From: Acidobacteriota bacterium
GTDB taxonomy: Bacteria > Acidobacteriota > Vicinamibacteria > Marinacidobacterales > Marinacidobacteraceae
Length of the DNA: 64,000 nucleotides
Assembly: GCA_022826195.1 (NCBI GenBank)
Contig: JAJDVI010000033.1
Location: 62,001 to 126,000, forward strand
Direction: 5' to 3'
Shown: positions 47,453 to 61,033 of the stretch, in pieces
Layout: each line of letters opens with the position of its first letter
How positions within the stretch are numbered: position 1 is the first letter of the stretch
Position numbers and translations under genes: made by a program
Notes under the pieces: generated by a model
The model's input: only the letters and a program-made list of their open reading frames with translations
Told to the model about the DNA's origin: nothing
The model's database searches: none

Positions 47453-49318
47453 ATGCGCCGCTCCGAACTGGCCGCTTTCCTGAGCGAGCGGCCGCGCGTC
47501 GGCGACGGCGCCCTGGGCACCGCGCTCTACGCCGGTGGCATTGCCTCCCGGCGCTCTTTCGAGGATCTGAACCGCTCGGACCCTGACCGGGTCCGCGCGG
47601 TCCACGCCGCCCATCTCGCCGCCGGCGCCGAGGTCATCAGCACGAATACGTTCGGAGCCAACTCCTGGAAGCTGGGACGGCACGGGCTCGCCTCGGAAGT
47701 GGCGAAGATCAACGCGGCCGGCGCCCGGGTGGCGCGGAGCGCCGTCCGGCCCGGGAACCTGGTCTTCGGATCGGTGGGGCCGAGCGGCGAGGTCGTGGGC
47801 CCGCTCGACGAGGAGCGGGCTCCCGGGTTCGCCGCCGGGTTCCGGGAACAGATCGCCGCGCTGGTCGAGAGCGGCGTGGACGCGATCCTGATCGAGACCT
47901 TCACCAGCCTGGCGGAGGCCCGGCTGGCCCTCAAGGCGGCCCGGGAGGTGGCCCCCGACATCGGCGTCATCGTGCTGATGACGTTCTCCGAGCAGGCCAC
48001 GACCCTGTTCGGGGTGGCGGCGGACCAGGCGGCCGGGACGCTCGCGCGGGACGGGGCCGACGCAGTCGGCTCGAACTGCGGGGTCGGGCCGGACACCACC
48101 CTCACCGCGCTCGAGCGCATGCGGGACGCCGTGAACCTGCCGCTCGTGGCCCAGCCGAACGCCGGCATTCCCGAGCGGACCGAAGGCCGTTTCCTCTACC
48201 CGTCGTCTCCGGACTACGTGGCCCACTACGCCAAGCGGTACCTGCGCCTCGGGGTCTCGCTCATCGGCGGTTGCTGCGGAACGGGCGCCGAGCACATCGG
48301 CGCGGTGGCCGGGGTGGTCCGGGCGGCATCCGCGGGCGCCCGCGCGGACCGGGTGAAGGCGCCGGCGCGGGCGGTGACCGCGGCTCCGGAGGCAGACGCG
48401 CCCGTCGAGGCGCCCGCGGTGCCGGTGCCGGAACGCTCCGGCCTCGCCCGTTGTCTCGCGGAAGGCCGGTTCGCGGTCTCGGTGGAGATGGACCCGCCGC
48501 GCGGCGCCGAACCGGGCAAGTTCCTGAGCAAGGTCCGCGAGCTCGCGGACGCGGGGGTCCGCTTCGTGAACGTGGCGGACGGCCCGCGGGCCACCGCCCG
48601 CATGAGCGCCATCGCCTTCGCGGCGCTCCTCGAGCGGGGCGGCGAGGTCGAGACCATCCTTCACTACCAGTGCCGGGACCGGAACCTCATCGGCATCCAG
48701 TCGGACCTGCTGGGCGCGCACGCCCTCGGCATCCGCAACCTGCTCGCGGTCACCGGCGACCCGCCGAAGCTCGGCGACTATCCCCACGCGACCCCGGTCT
48801 TCGACGTGGACTCGGTCGGCCTCGTGCGCATCCTGCGCGGCCTGAACCACGGGCTCGATCTCGCGGGGAATCCACTGGGGGCCGCCCTTCCGTTCCACAT
48901 CGGGGTGGGTGCGAACCCGGCCGCCGCCGATCCGGAAAGCGAGATGGGGAAGTTCGGGAAGAAGGCGGAGGCCGGCGCCCAGTACTGCCTCACCCAGCCG
49001 GTGTACGAGACCCGCCTCCTCGAGCGCTTCGTGAACGAGGTCCGCGGCTACGGCATCCCGGTTCTCGCGGGGGTCCTGCCCCTGGTCAGCTCCCGGAACG
49101 CCGAGTTCCTCCACAACGAGGTCCCCGGAATGAGCGTCCCGCAGCCGGTCCGCGACCGGCTGGCGGCGGCGCCCACGCGCCAGCGGGCGCGGGATGTCGG
49201 CGTCGCGGTGGCGCGCGACATGGTTGCCGCGGCGCGGGACCTCGCCGCCGGGGTCTACGTGATGCCGCCCTTCAACCGCTTTGACCTGGCCATCCGGAGC
49301 GTGGCGGGACTGATTTGA
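47453..49318 (+). CDS. Bifunctional homocysteine S-methyltransferase / methylenetetrahydrofolate reductase (YitJ-like)
   Basis: N-term GDGALGTALYAGG, ISTNTFGAN, LIGGCCGTGAEH; C-term VSVEMDPPRGAEP, LAVTGDPPK, CLTQPVYE. Confidence 0.92.
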   Translation: MRRSELAAFLSERPRVGDGALGTALYAGGIASRRSFEDLNRSDPDRVRAVHAAHLAAGAEVISTNTFGANSWKLGRHGLASEVAKINAAGARVARSAVRPGNLVFGSVGPSGEVVGPLDEERAPGFAAGFREQIAALVESGVDAILIETFTSLAEARLALKAAREVAPDIGVIVLMTFSEQATTLFGVAADQAAGTLARDGADAVGSNCGVGPDTTLTALERMRDAVNLPLVAQPNAGIPERTEGRFLYPSSPDYVAHYAKRYLRLGVSLIGGCCGTGAEHIGAVAGVVRAASAGARADRVKAPARAVTAAPEADAPVEAPAVPVPERSGLARCLAEGRFAVSVEMDPPRGAEPGKFLSKVRELADAGVRFVNVADGPRATARMSAIAFAALLERGGEVETILHYQCRDRNLIGIQSDLLGAHALGIRNLLAVTGDPPKLGDYPHATPVFDVDSVGLVRILRGLNHGLDLAGNPLGAALPFHIGVGANPAAADPESEMGKFGKKAEAGAQYCLTQPVYETRLLERFVNEVRGYGIPVLAGVLPLVSSRNAEFLHNEVPGMSVPQPVRDRLAAAPTRQRARDVGVAVARDMVAAARDLAAGVYVMPPFNRFDLAIRSVAGLI

Positions 49319-49365
49319 GACCCGGGTCGCAACCCGCTCGCGTCGGCGCCCGGCCCGGTGGGACA

Positions 49366-50352
49366 ATGGCGCGCATGATCCGCCTCGGGACTTTGACGGC
49401 AGCCGGGGCACTCCTGTTCACCGCTCCCTCGCTCGGCCAGGAAGCGGAGATCTTCCAGTTCGAAGGAGGCGTGGACCTGGTTTCGGTGCCGGTGGCCGTC
49501 TCCACCGAGGATGGCGAGTTCGTCACCGGTCTCGGCGTCGAGAACTTCCGTGTCCTGGAGGACGGGGTGGAACAGGAGATTCTCGTCTTCGGAGCGGGAC
49601 TCGAAGAGTCGTGGGTGGAGCTGCCCCCGGACCAGAAGGAGGAGCTCTCCCAAAAGCAGGTGATCGGGCTTCTCCTCGATTCGTCGGGCAGCATGGAAGA
49701 GGACCTGTCGCTCCTGCACGAAGCGGCGATCAAGTTCCTCACGAACATCCCCAGGACCGAGAACCTGTTCGTCATCAGCTTCGACGAGAACATCTGGCTC
49801 TCCGAGTACTCGAGCGACGACCAGCGCATCATCTCGAACCGGATCTACGACATCGAGGCGGAGGGCTGGACGGCGCTCTACGACGCGGTCGCCACCTTTC
49901 TGGATCGCGTCTACGACTACGACGGCCGGAAGACGCTCGCAGTGCTCAGCGACGGCGCCGACTCGCGCTCGACGCTGATGTTCTCGGAGGCGCTCGACCT
50001 CGTGAAGCTCGGGGAAACCACCATCCACTCGATCCAGTTCGGGGATCGCGCGCGCCACGCCGCGGTCTTCGAGAACGGCCGCTTTCTGAGGGCCATCGCC
50101 GGCGCCACCGGCGGGTCCTACGCGCTCGCCTCGTCCCTCGACCAGCTCGACGAGCTCTACGACCGGATCCTCGACGAGCTCTACAGCCAGTACACGATCG
50201 GCTACGCCTCGTCGAACACCCGCCGGGAGGGGCGCTACCGCCGCATCGAGGTGGAAGTGACGGCGCCGGGCGTTGACGACGTGGAAGTCCGCGCCCGCCG
50301 GGGCTACTACGGGCCCTACGAACCCTCAGGCGATCCGGAAGCAGACGACTAG
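49366..50352 (+). CDS. Secreted VWA domain protein (VWFA-related type)
   Basis: Signal peptide; VDLVSVPVAVSTEDGEFVTGLGVENFRVLEDG; LLLDSSGSMEED; YTIGYASSN. Confidence 0.88.
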   Translation: MARMIRLGTLTAAGALLFTAPSLGQEAEIFQFEGGVDLVSVPVAVSTEDGEFVTGLGVENFRVLEDGVEQEILVFGAGLEESWVELPPDQKEELSQKQVIGLLLDSSGSMEEDLSLLHEAAIKFLTNIPRTENLFVISFDENIWLSEYSSDDQRIISNRIYDIEAEGWTALYDAVATFLDRVYDYDGRKTLAVLSDGADSRSTLMFSEALDLVKLGETTIHSIQFGDRARHAAVFENGRFLRAIAGATGGSYALASSLDQLDELYDRILDELYSQYTIGYASSNTRREGRYRRIEVEVTAPGVDDVEVRARRGYYGPYEPSGDPEADD

Positions 50353-50363
50353 ACTCCGCGCCG

Positions 50364-52274
50364 ATGTTCGCCGCGCTCGAGGAAGTCGTCCGGGAGACTG
50401 CCGCCAACGCCGGCGCCCCGGACTTCTCCGTGGTGTCGGAGATTCCCCCGTCGCCGGACCAGGGGGACCTCGCGTTCCCGGCGGCCTTCGGACTGGCGCG
50501 CCACCTGCGCCGGCCACCCCGGGAGATCGCCGCGACGCTCGCCGAGGCGCTCTCCGGGCGTCCGGAGGTGCGGCGGGTGGAAGTGGCCGGCCCGGGGTAC
50601 GTCAACGTCTTCCTGAACCGGGAGATGTGGGTCCGGCAGTCCCTCGCCGGGACGAGCGCCGACGCGCCCGACGGCATCCACGTGGTCGAGCACACCAGCA
50701 TCAACCCCAACAAGGCCGCCCACATCGGGCACCTGCGGAATGCCGCGCTCGGCGATTCCTTCGCCCGCATCCTGCGTTTCCTGGGGCACCGGATCGAGAT
50801 CCAGACCTACACCGACGACACCGGCGTCCAGGTCGCGGACGTGGTCCTGGGATTCCTTCGCCTCCGGGGCGCGGATGCGAAGGAGGTGCGCCGGCTCGCC
50901 GCGGCGCCGCGCTTCGACTATCTCTGCTGGGACCTCTACACCGAGGTGTCCCGCTGGATCGAAGAGGAGCCGGAGGGGCCGGCCGCGCGCCAGCAGGCGC
51001 TCCACGGCCTCGAGCGCGGTGAGGAGCCGTGGGCGGAGATCGGGACGATCGTGGCAAACGCGGTCGCGCGCCGCCACCTCGAGACCATGGACCGGATCGG
51101 GGTCCGCTACGACCTCCTGCCGTGCGAAAAGTCGATTCTCCGCCTCCACTTCTGGGAGCGGGCGTTCGAGTTGCTCCGGGACACCGGCGCCATCCGCCTG
51201 AGCGAGTCCGGCCGGAACCGCGGCTGCTGGGTCATGGACACCGAGCTCGCCCAGGACGGCGAGAAGGTCATCGTGCGCTCGAACGCCACGGTCACCTACG
51301 TGGGCAAGGACATCGCCTACCAGATGTGGCAACTCGGGCTGCTGGACCGCGATTTCCGGTGGCGCCGGTTCCACGAGTATCCCGACGGCAGCCGCGCCTG
51401 GATCAGCACCTCCGGGCCGGAAGCGCCCGACACGCCCCGCTTCGGTTCCGCGGCGCTCGTCCATCACGTCATCGACGCCCGGCAGTCCTACACCCAGCAG
51501 GTCGTCCAGCAGGCGGTCGCCAGCCTGACGTCCGAATCCGACCGCTCCCGGACCCGGCACCTGTCCTACGAGATGGTGGCCCTGACCCCGGGCACGGTCG
51601 CGGCGCTCGGTCTCGCAGCCGCCGCCGGGGATGGAGCGGTGGAGGTCTCCGGCCGGAAGGGCATCGGCGTCAAGGCCGACGACTTCCTCGACGCGCTGGT
51701 GGAGCGGGCGGCCGAAGAGGTCGCCGCGCGCAATCCCGACCTCCCGGCGGAAGGGCGGCGGGCCGTGGCGCTCGCGATCGCCGTCGGGGCGCTCCGCTAC
51801 CTGATGGTGCGTGTCACCAAGAACCAGCTCATCGTCTTCGACCTCGAGGAAGCGCTCAGCCTCGAAGGCGCAACGGGACCCTACCTGCAGTACGCGGCGG
51901 TCCGGGCGGCGAAGATCCTGGCCCGCGTCGGACGCGCTCTTCCCGAAGACGCACCCCCTCCCCCCGAGGGTCTCGACGGCCTTCTCGCCGAACGGGACCC
52001 GGAGGAGGCCGCGGACCTGTGGGTTCTGCTCCGGGGCGCCCTCGGCCTCCGGGAGGCGGCCGCGGCCGCCGCCGCCAGCGAAGACCCGCAGGTCCTCGCC
52101 CGCTGGGCCTACGAAGGGGCGCAGCGCTTCAATGGCTTCTACCACCGCTACCGCATCGCCGGCGAGCCGGACGCCGGCGCGCGCTCGCTCAGAACCTACG
52201 CGGTGGAGACCTTCTTTGCCCAGCACCGGCAGGGACTCGCCCTGCTCGGGATCCCGGTCCCGGAACGCATGTGA
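50364..52274 (+). CDS. argS: Arginyl-tRNA synthetase
   Basis: HTSINPNKAAHIGHLRNAALGDSFARILR (HIGH); VSGRKGIGVKADDFLD (KMSKS-equivalent region); DALR-like C-term. Confidence 0.94.
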   Translation: MFAALEEVVRETAANAGAPDFSVVSEIPPSPDQGDLAFPAAFGLARHLRRPPREIAATLAEALSGRPEVRRVEVAGPGYVNVFLNREMWVRQSLAGTSADAPDGIHVVEHTSINPNKAAHIGHLRNAALGDSFARILRFLGHRIEIQTYTDDTGVQVADVVLGFLRLRGADAKEVRRLAAAPRFDYLCWDLYTEVSRWIEEEPEGPAARQQALHGLERGEEPWAEIGTIVANAVARRHLETMDRIGVRYDLLPCEKSILRLHFWERAFELLRDTGAIRLSESGRNRGCWVMDTELAQDGEKVIVRSNATVTYVGKDIAYQMWQLGLLDRDFRWRRFHEYPDGSRAWISTSGPEAPDTPRFGSAALVHHVIDARQSYTQQVVQQAVASLTSESDRSRTRHLSYEMVALTPGTVAALGLAAAAGDGAVEVSGRKGIGVKADDFLDALVERAAEEVAARNPDLPAEGRRAVALAIAVGALRYLMVRVTKNQLIVFDLEEALSLEGATGPYLQYAAVRAAKILARVGRALPEDAPPPPEGLDGLLAERDPEEAADLWVLLRGALGLREAAAAAAASEDPQVLARWAYEGAQRFNGFYHRYRIAGEPDAGARSLRTYAVETFFAQHRQGLALLGIPVPERM

Positions 52275-52846
52275 TCCCGCAACCCCGTTTCCTGCGCCCC
52301 GCCCTGCGGTTCCTCCGCACCGCGGCGATCGCCGCGGCGGCCGCCTGGGTGCTCATGGCGTATGGCGCGCAGGTCTATCGGATCCAGGGGTCGAGCATGG
52401 CGCCCACGCTCCGCTCCGGGGAACGGGTGCTCGTGAACAAGGTCGGGATGCGCCTCGCCTCCATCACCCGCGACGACGTGGTGCTCTTCCGTGATCCGTC
52501 GAACGCCGACACCGTCATGGTGAAGCGCGTCATCGGCGTGCCGGGGGACACGGTCCGTTTTCTGGGCAACGAGGTGCAGGTGCTTGCCGGGTCGGGGACG
52601 AGCGGTCGGCTCCACGACGTGGTCACGCCGGTGGCGAATGCCGCCGGGAGCGCGGATCCCGGTGCGATCGGCGGGCCGGGTTCCGTCTCGACGACCCTCG
52701 CCGCGGGTGAGTACTTCGTGATCGGCGACAACCGCAGCGGCAGCAGCGACAGCCGGCACTGGGGCGCCGTTTCCAGGGACGACATCCTCGGGGAAGCCGT
52801 CTTCCGGGTGTTTCCCTGGCGCCGGATCGGGTTCGTGACCCCATGA
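52271..52846 (+). CDS. lepB: Signal peptidase I
   Basis: GTG start overlapping argS stop; QGSSMAPTL catalytic Ser; VMVKRVIGVPGDTV; GEYFVIGDNRSGSSDSRHWGAV. Confidence 0.92.
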   Translation: MIPQPRFLRPALRFLRTAAIAAAAAWVLMAYGAQVYRIQGSSMAPTLRSGERVLVNKVGMRLASITRDDVVLFRDPSNADTVMVKRVIGVPGDTVRFLGNEVQVLAGSGTSGRLHDVVTPVANAAGSADPGAIGGPGSVSTTLAAGEYFVIGDNRSGSSDSRHWGAVSRDDILGEAVFRVFPWRRIGFVTP

Positions 52847-54477
52847 CCCCCGCGGGAACCCTTGACCGGCGCAGCAGCCGGGCCGCCGCGGAGGCTCCCG
52901 CCCCGCTCCTGCGGACCCTGCCCTTCCGTCCGGGGACCTTCTTCGACGCCTGGACGCGCAGCCCCGAGCGCTTCTCCGAACTGCTTCCCGATCCGTTCGC
53001 GGCGGCAGCCTATGCGCGAATGGAGACCCCCAGGCCTCCCGACGCCGCGAGGGCGGCGGCTGCCGAAGTGATCGGGACGACCAATCGTTCCTGGGGCGCG
53101 GATCCGGCGGCCCTCGCTTCGGCGGAGCGCCTGTGCCATCCGGAAGCGCTGGCGGTCGTCACCGGTCAGCAACCGGGACTCTTCGGAGGCCCGCTCTACT
53201 CGCTCATCAAGGCGATGTCCACGGTCGCCGCGGCCCGCGAGCTGGAGGCGCAGACCGGCGCGCCCGTGGTCCCGGTCTTCTGGATCGAGGGTGACGACCA
53301 CGACTTCGAGGAGATTCGAAACGCCTGGCTGCTGGACCGCGCGGGCTCCCCTCACCCGCTTCGCTACGAGCCGGAGGACGAGCACGTCGGGCTGCCGGCC
53401 TACCGCCGGGTTCTGGACGACTCGATCGTCAACCTGCATGGGCCGTTGCCGGACATCCTTCCCGAAACCGAATACACTGAGGCACTGCTGCTCGCCGCCC
53501 GCGACTGCTACGCGCCCGGCCGGTCGCTTCCGGAAGCGTTCGGCCGCCTGCTCCTCCACCTCACGCGGGGTTCGGGTCTCGTGGTGATGGACCCGACCCT
53601 TCCGGAGCTGAAGCGGCTTGCCTTCCCCGTGTATGAAGCCGCGGTTCGGCACGAAGCCGCCGGACGCCGCCGGATCACGGCCCGTACCCGGGAGATCGAG
53701 GCGATGGGATTCCAGGGGCAGGCGGCGGCCGAGGGCTACGGTGTCTTCTGCACGGGAGCGACCGGCGTGCGGGAGCGGGTGCGAACCGATTCCGCCGGAG
53801 ACCCTCCGGAAGGCGTCCTCGACGGCTGCGTCGAGCGCCTGAGCGCCGCCGTCCTGCTCCGGCCCCTGGTCCAGGACTTCCTGCTCCCGACCGCGATCTA
53901 CGTCGGCGGTCCTTCGGAGATCGCCTACCACGCCCAGATGGGAGATCTCTACGGCCTCCACCGGATCCCGCGTCCGCTCGTGATCCCCCGCCACCAGGTG
54001 GCCATCCTCACGCGGTCCCAGCTTCGGGTGCTGGACCAGGACGGAATCGGCTTCGATGAACTCTCGGCCGGCGACGAGGCGGCCCTCAACCGGCGGGCCG
54101 CCGACCCCGCCGCCCAGGCCGCCTTCGCTCAGGCCAACGAAGTCGTGGATTCCTCGCTCGAACAGGTCGAGCAGGCCGCCGGCGCCGTCGACCAGAGCCT
54201 CACGGCGGCGGTTCGGCGGGCCCGGGGCAAGGTGCACGCGATCCTCGCGGACCTGGAGAGCAAGAGCGTCCGGGCCGCGAAGCGCCGCGACGAGGAACGG
54301 CGGCGGCGCTTCCTGCGCACCCGGAACGCGCTCTTCCCCGGCGGCGCGCCGCAGGAACGCCGGCTCAGTCCGCTCGTTTTCGCAAACCGCTACGGGCCGC
54401 GCTTCGGGGCGTGGCTGCTGGCGGCGTTCGAAGACCCGGCCGCCGACCGGAGGGCCCGGAACCTGCTGGTCCGCTGA
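52843..54477 (+). CDS. bshC: Bacillithiol biosynthesis cysteine-adding enzyme BshC
   Basis: VVTGQQPGLFGGPLYSLIKAMS; PVFWIEGDDHDFEEIRNAWLLD; ATGA overlap with lepB. Confidence 0.92.
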   Translation: MTPAGTLDRRSSRAAAEAPAPLLRTLPFRPGTFFDAWTRSPERFSELLPDPFAAAAYARMETPRPPDAARAAAAEVIGTTNRSWGADPAALASAERLCHPEALAVVTGQQPGLFGGPLYSLIKAMSTVAAARELEAQTGAPVVPVFWIEGDDHDFEEIRNAWLLDRAGSPHPLRYEPEDEHVGLPAYRRVLDDSIVNLHGPLPDILPETEYTEALLLAARDCYAPGRSLPEAFGRLLLHLTRGSGLVVMDPTLPELKRLAFPVYEAAVRHEAAGRRRITARTREIEAMGFQGQAAAEGYGVFCTGATGVRERVRTDSAGDPPEGVLDGCVERLSAAVLLRPLVQDFLLPTAIYVGGPSEIAYHAQMGDLYGLHRIPRPLVIPRHQVAILTRSQLRVLDQDGIGFDELSAGDEAALNRRAADPAAQAAFAQANEVVDSSLEQVEQAAGAVDQSLTAAVRRARGKVHAILADLESKSVRAAKRRDEERRRRFLRTRNALFPGGAPQERRLSPLVFANRYGPRFGAWLLAAFEDPAADRRARNLLVR

Positions 54478-54481
54478 CCGG

Positions 54482-55474
54482 TCAGTACCGGTCGGGCGGC
54501 CGCTCGGGGAAGAAGCACACGACGGGCTCCGCCCGCGCCGCCGCCGCGGCGGCCGTCCCGCCGATCACGAAGCCGGGTGGATCCACGTCCACGTCCGTGT
54601 TGCCGGGCGGCCGCGCGTACATCGCCTGGGCGTGGAAGATGTCCCACTCGGTGAAGTGCGGCGGCTCGAGTTCCCCGGAGTACCACATGTGGGAGGGCCG
54701 CAGGCCGCCCAGCGGGTGGTAGAGCCCCATTACGTGGCCGATCTCGTGATGTACCGCCCAGGTCTCGGGCAGGTGGCGGAACACCACCACGTTGGCGTCG
54801 CCACCGACCCGGTAGGCGAACGCGTCCGCCGTCTCCGCGTACTCGGACACCTCGGCCGCGTTCCAGCGGAGGATCACCGTCCCGGGCGTCATGTCCGCCG
54901 GCGGGTCCCGCGTCACCTCGATCCGTTCGCCCCGGTAGCGTCCGGCGCTGAGCAGCGGCACCGTGACCCGGATGGCCTCCCTCACGAAGTCGATGGTCTC
55001 GGCGGGGATCTCGGCCCCCGTCGTGGGTTCCGGGCGGGCGTCGATATAGAAGGTCGGTTCGGAATCCCAGGGGATGAGCGGTTCCAGTTCGCCGCCCCCG
55101 GCCCCGTTGCGCGCGATCTCCCGGTAGAAATCGACGGTCCACGGTCCTCCCGCCGGGATCACGTCGAGCGCCAGCGTCCCGTTCGGCGCCCGGATCGTGG
55201 TGGTGCGCTCGACGATTCCGGGCCCGGAGACGGTGATCCGGTGGTCCCCCGCCGGAAGGTCGAGGGCGAAGGATCCATCGGTTGCGGACCGGGCGGTCAT
55301 TCCTCCGGCGCTCAGCGTCGCCCCCGCCACCGGGCCACCCTCGACCGTCCTGGTGAGGACTCCGCGCACGCTGGCGGATGCCGGGGGCGCCGCCGGCGCG
55401 GTGGGCGCGATCGGCTCTCCGCCGCCGCACGCACCCACAACCAGACCGCAGGCAGCAAGCCACCGAGCCTTCAT
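54482..55474 (-). CDS. Lipoprotein with carboxypeptidase-regulatory-like domain and metzincin-type zinc site
   Basis: Lipobox VVGAC; GPVAGATLSAGGMTARSATDGSFALDLPAGDHRITVSGPG; HHEIGHVMGLYHPLGG. Confidence 0.75.
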   Translation of the reverse strand: MKARWLAACGLVVGACGGGEPIAPTAPAAPPASASVRGVLTRTVEGGPVAGATLSAGGMTARSATDGSFALDLPAGDHRITVSGPGIVERTTTIRAPNGTLALDVIPAGGPWTVDFYREIARNGAGGGELEPLIPWDSEPTFYIDARPEPTTGAEIPAETIDFVREAIRVTVPLLSAGRYRGERIEVTRDPPADMTPGTVILRWNAAEVSEYAETADAFAYRVGGDANVVVFRHLPETWAVHHEIGHVMGLYHPLGGLRPSHMWYSGELEPPHFTEWDIFHAQAMYARPPGNTDVDVDPPGFVIGGTAAAAAARAEPVVCFFPERPPDRY

Positions 55475-56694
55475 TCGTTCCGTGCGGCTCCCCGGGGGGC
55501 GATTTCCCCGGTCGTGGCCCCGGTGAAGATCGCGTTGGAGATCTGACCGGTCAGGTTCCCGCTCGTCCGGAGGTGGTCGAGCGGACGCTCGACGGCCAGC
55601 ACCAGCGCCGACAGGGTCACCGGCAGGCCCAGCGCGCCGAGCAGGATCGTGAGGTTCACGAAACTCGCCGCGGGCACGCCCGAGACCGCGAGGGAACTCA
55701 GGATTGCGGTCACCCAGAGGAGGCCCAGCTCGCCCATGTCGAGCGGGCGCCCGACGAGCTGGGCGATCGCCACCACCGACACCACCTGGTAGATCCCGCT
55801 GGAGTCGCGGCCCGCAGCCGCGCCCAGCGGCAACACGAAGCCGGCGACCTTCTCGGAGATTCCGGTCTCGCGCGGGACCGCCGCCATGGACACCGGAAGC
55901 GCCGCCGCCGTCGAAACCGAGGCAAAGGCGATGGGCAACGGCTCGCGCAACGCCCGAACCAGCGTGCCGACCGGCTGGCGCGCCCAGAGTCGCAACAGCA
56001 TCGCGTGAACGCCGCCGACATGCACCAGGGTGGCGATGAGGCAGACCGTGACGTACCAGGCCAGCGTTCCCAGAATGTCCAGGCCGGACTGACCCACCAC
56101 CGCGGCCAGGATCGCGAACACCCCGGCCGGCGCCAGCCGGACGACCCAGTGGACGACCCGGTAGAGGACGTCGTTGACCGCCTGCAGCACGTCGATGAGC
56201 GGCTTTACCCGTTCGCTGCCGAGGGCGTTCACGGCAACGCCGAACAGGATCGCGAGGAACAGGACCTGGAGGACCTCGGCTTCGGCGAACGCCCCCACGA
56301 CATTCGTGGGAACGATGCCCACCAGGATGTCCATGATGGACCGCGCCTGCCCGGCGGCCGCACCGGCCGCCTGGTCCGTCCCTCCGAGCGCCGAAATGTC
56401 CACCCCCCGCCCGGGCCCGAGCCACACGGCGATCCCGATGCCGAGCGCCAGCGCCACCGCGAGGGTGCCGAGGTTGTAGACGATCGCCCGAACGCCGATC
56501 CTGCCCGCGCCCTTGCCCCCGGTCCGCGTGAGCGCGAGCGCGAGCGTGACGAAGATCAGGGGCGCAATGATCATGCGGAGCAGCCGCACGAACAGATCGG
56601 CGATCGGCTGCAGTACGACGGCCGACTCCCCGAAGAGCATCCCGACGAGCACGCCACCCACCGCTCCCACGACGACCTGAAGGTGAAGCGGCAT
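55471..56694 (-). CDS. Dicarboxylate/amino acid:cation symporter (DAACS family)
   Basis: [64 protein letters not shown]. Confidence 0.92.
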   Translation of the reverse strand: MPLHLQVVVGAVGGVLVGMLFGESAVVLQPIADLFVRLLRMIIAPLIFVTLALALTRTGGKGAGRIGVRAIVYNLGTLAVALALGIGIAVWLGPGRGVDISALGGTDQAAGAAAGQARSIMDILVGIVPTNVVGAFAEAEVLQVLFLAILFGVAVNALGSERVKPLIDVLQAVNDVLYRVVHWVVRLAPAGVFAILAAVVGQSGLDILGTLAWYVTVCLIATLVHVGGVHAMLLRLWARQPVGTLVRALREPLPIAFASVSTAAALPVSMAAVPRETGISEKVAGFVLPLGAAAGRDSSGIYQVVSVVAIAQLVGRPLDMGELGLLWVTAILSSLAVSGVPAASFVNLTILLGALGLPVTLSALVLAVERPLDHLRTSGNLTGQISNAIFTGATTGEIAPRGAARNE

Positions 56695-56800
56695 TGGCGG
56701 AGTCCTCCGAAGAATCGCCGATGGTACCCCTGACGGAGGCGTCCGGGTTCTGGTTGCGGATCATCCGAACCTCCGTGCGCTCCTAGACTTCCGGTCGCGT

Positions 56801-60451
<3,651 letters not shown>

Positions 60452-60481
60452 ACCTTCGGCCGCGTCACGCCCGAAGCCCTA

Positions 60482-60664
60482 AACAGCCTGTGGCAAAACC
60501 CGCGCGGCGTTCGAGGGGCGATGCATCCCGGCTGAACCGCGCCGCTTTGCGGCGCTCGGCGTTGCGTTTCGGTCGGAATACGCTCGGTATTCCTCCCTCA
60601 CGCGCCTTGTCAGCCAGGCGCCTCGCCCCTCTCGGCGCTCACGCGGGTTTCACCACAGGCTGTT
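60482..60664. mobile_element. MITE-like structured element with ~45-bp inverted terminal arms
   Basis: AACAGCCTGTGGcaAAACCCGCG... at left; reverse complement AACAGCCTGTGGtgAAACCCGCG... at right; internal hairpins GCGCCGC-ttt-GCGGCGC and GGAATAC-gctcg-GTATTCC. Confidence 0.7.
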
Positions 60665-61031
60665 AACTGTTGGGAATCCGGTACTTCTCCACCGGCGTTC
60701 CGCCGATCAGATGGCCCTGGATGACCTCCTCGAGCGCTCCGGGCGTCATGCCGGAGTACCAGACACCCTCCGGGTAGACCACCGCGACGGGGCCCTCGGC
60801 GCAGACCCGGAGGCAGTTCGCCTTGCTGCGGGCGATACGGCCGCCGGCCGGGCCGTTGGCGAGGCCCAGCTCGTCCAGCCGCCGTTTCAGGTAGAGCCAG
60901 CTCTCGCAGCCGGCGAGCGGCTCGCAGCACTTGGGCTTGTCCGCATCCGCGCAGAGAAAGATGTGGCGTTCGACCCTCGCGAGATCCAGCGACTTCGCCT
61001 TCTCGGCGGCGGAACCGGCGGCCTCGGCCAA
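60663..61031 (-). CDS. (2Fe-2S) ferredoxin-like (thioredoxin-fold) protein
   Basis: HIFLCADADKPKCCEPLAGCESWLYLKRRL...RSKANCLRVCAEGPVAVVYPEGVWYSGMTP. Confidence 0.9.
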   Translation of the reverse strand: MAEAAGSAAEKAKSLDLARVERHIFLCADADKPKCCEPLAGCESWLYLKRRLDELGLANGPAGGRIARSKANCLRVCAEGPVAVVYPEGVWYSGMTPGALEEVIQGHLIGGTPVEKYRIPNS

Positions 61032-61033
61032 AC

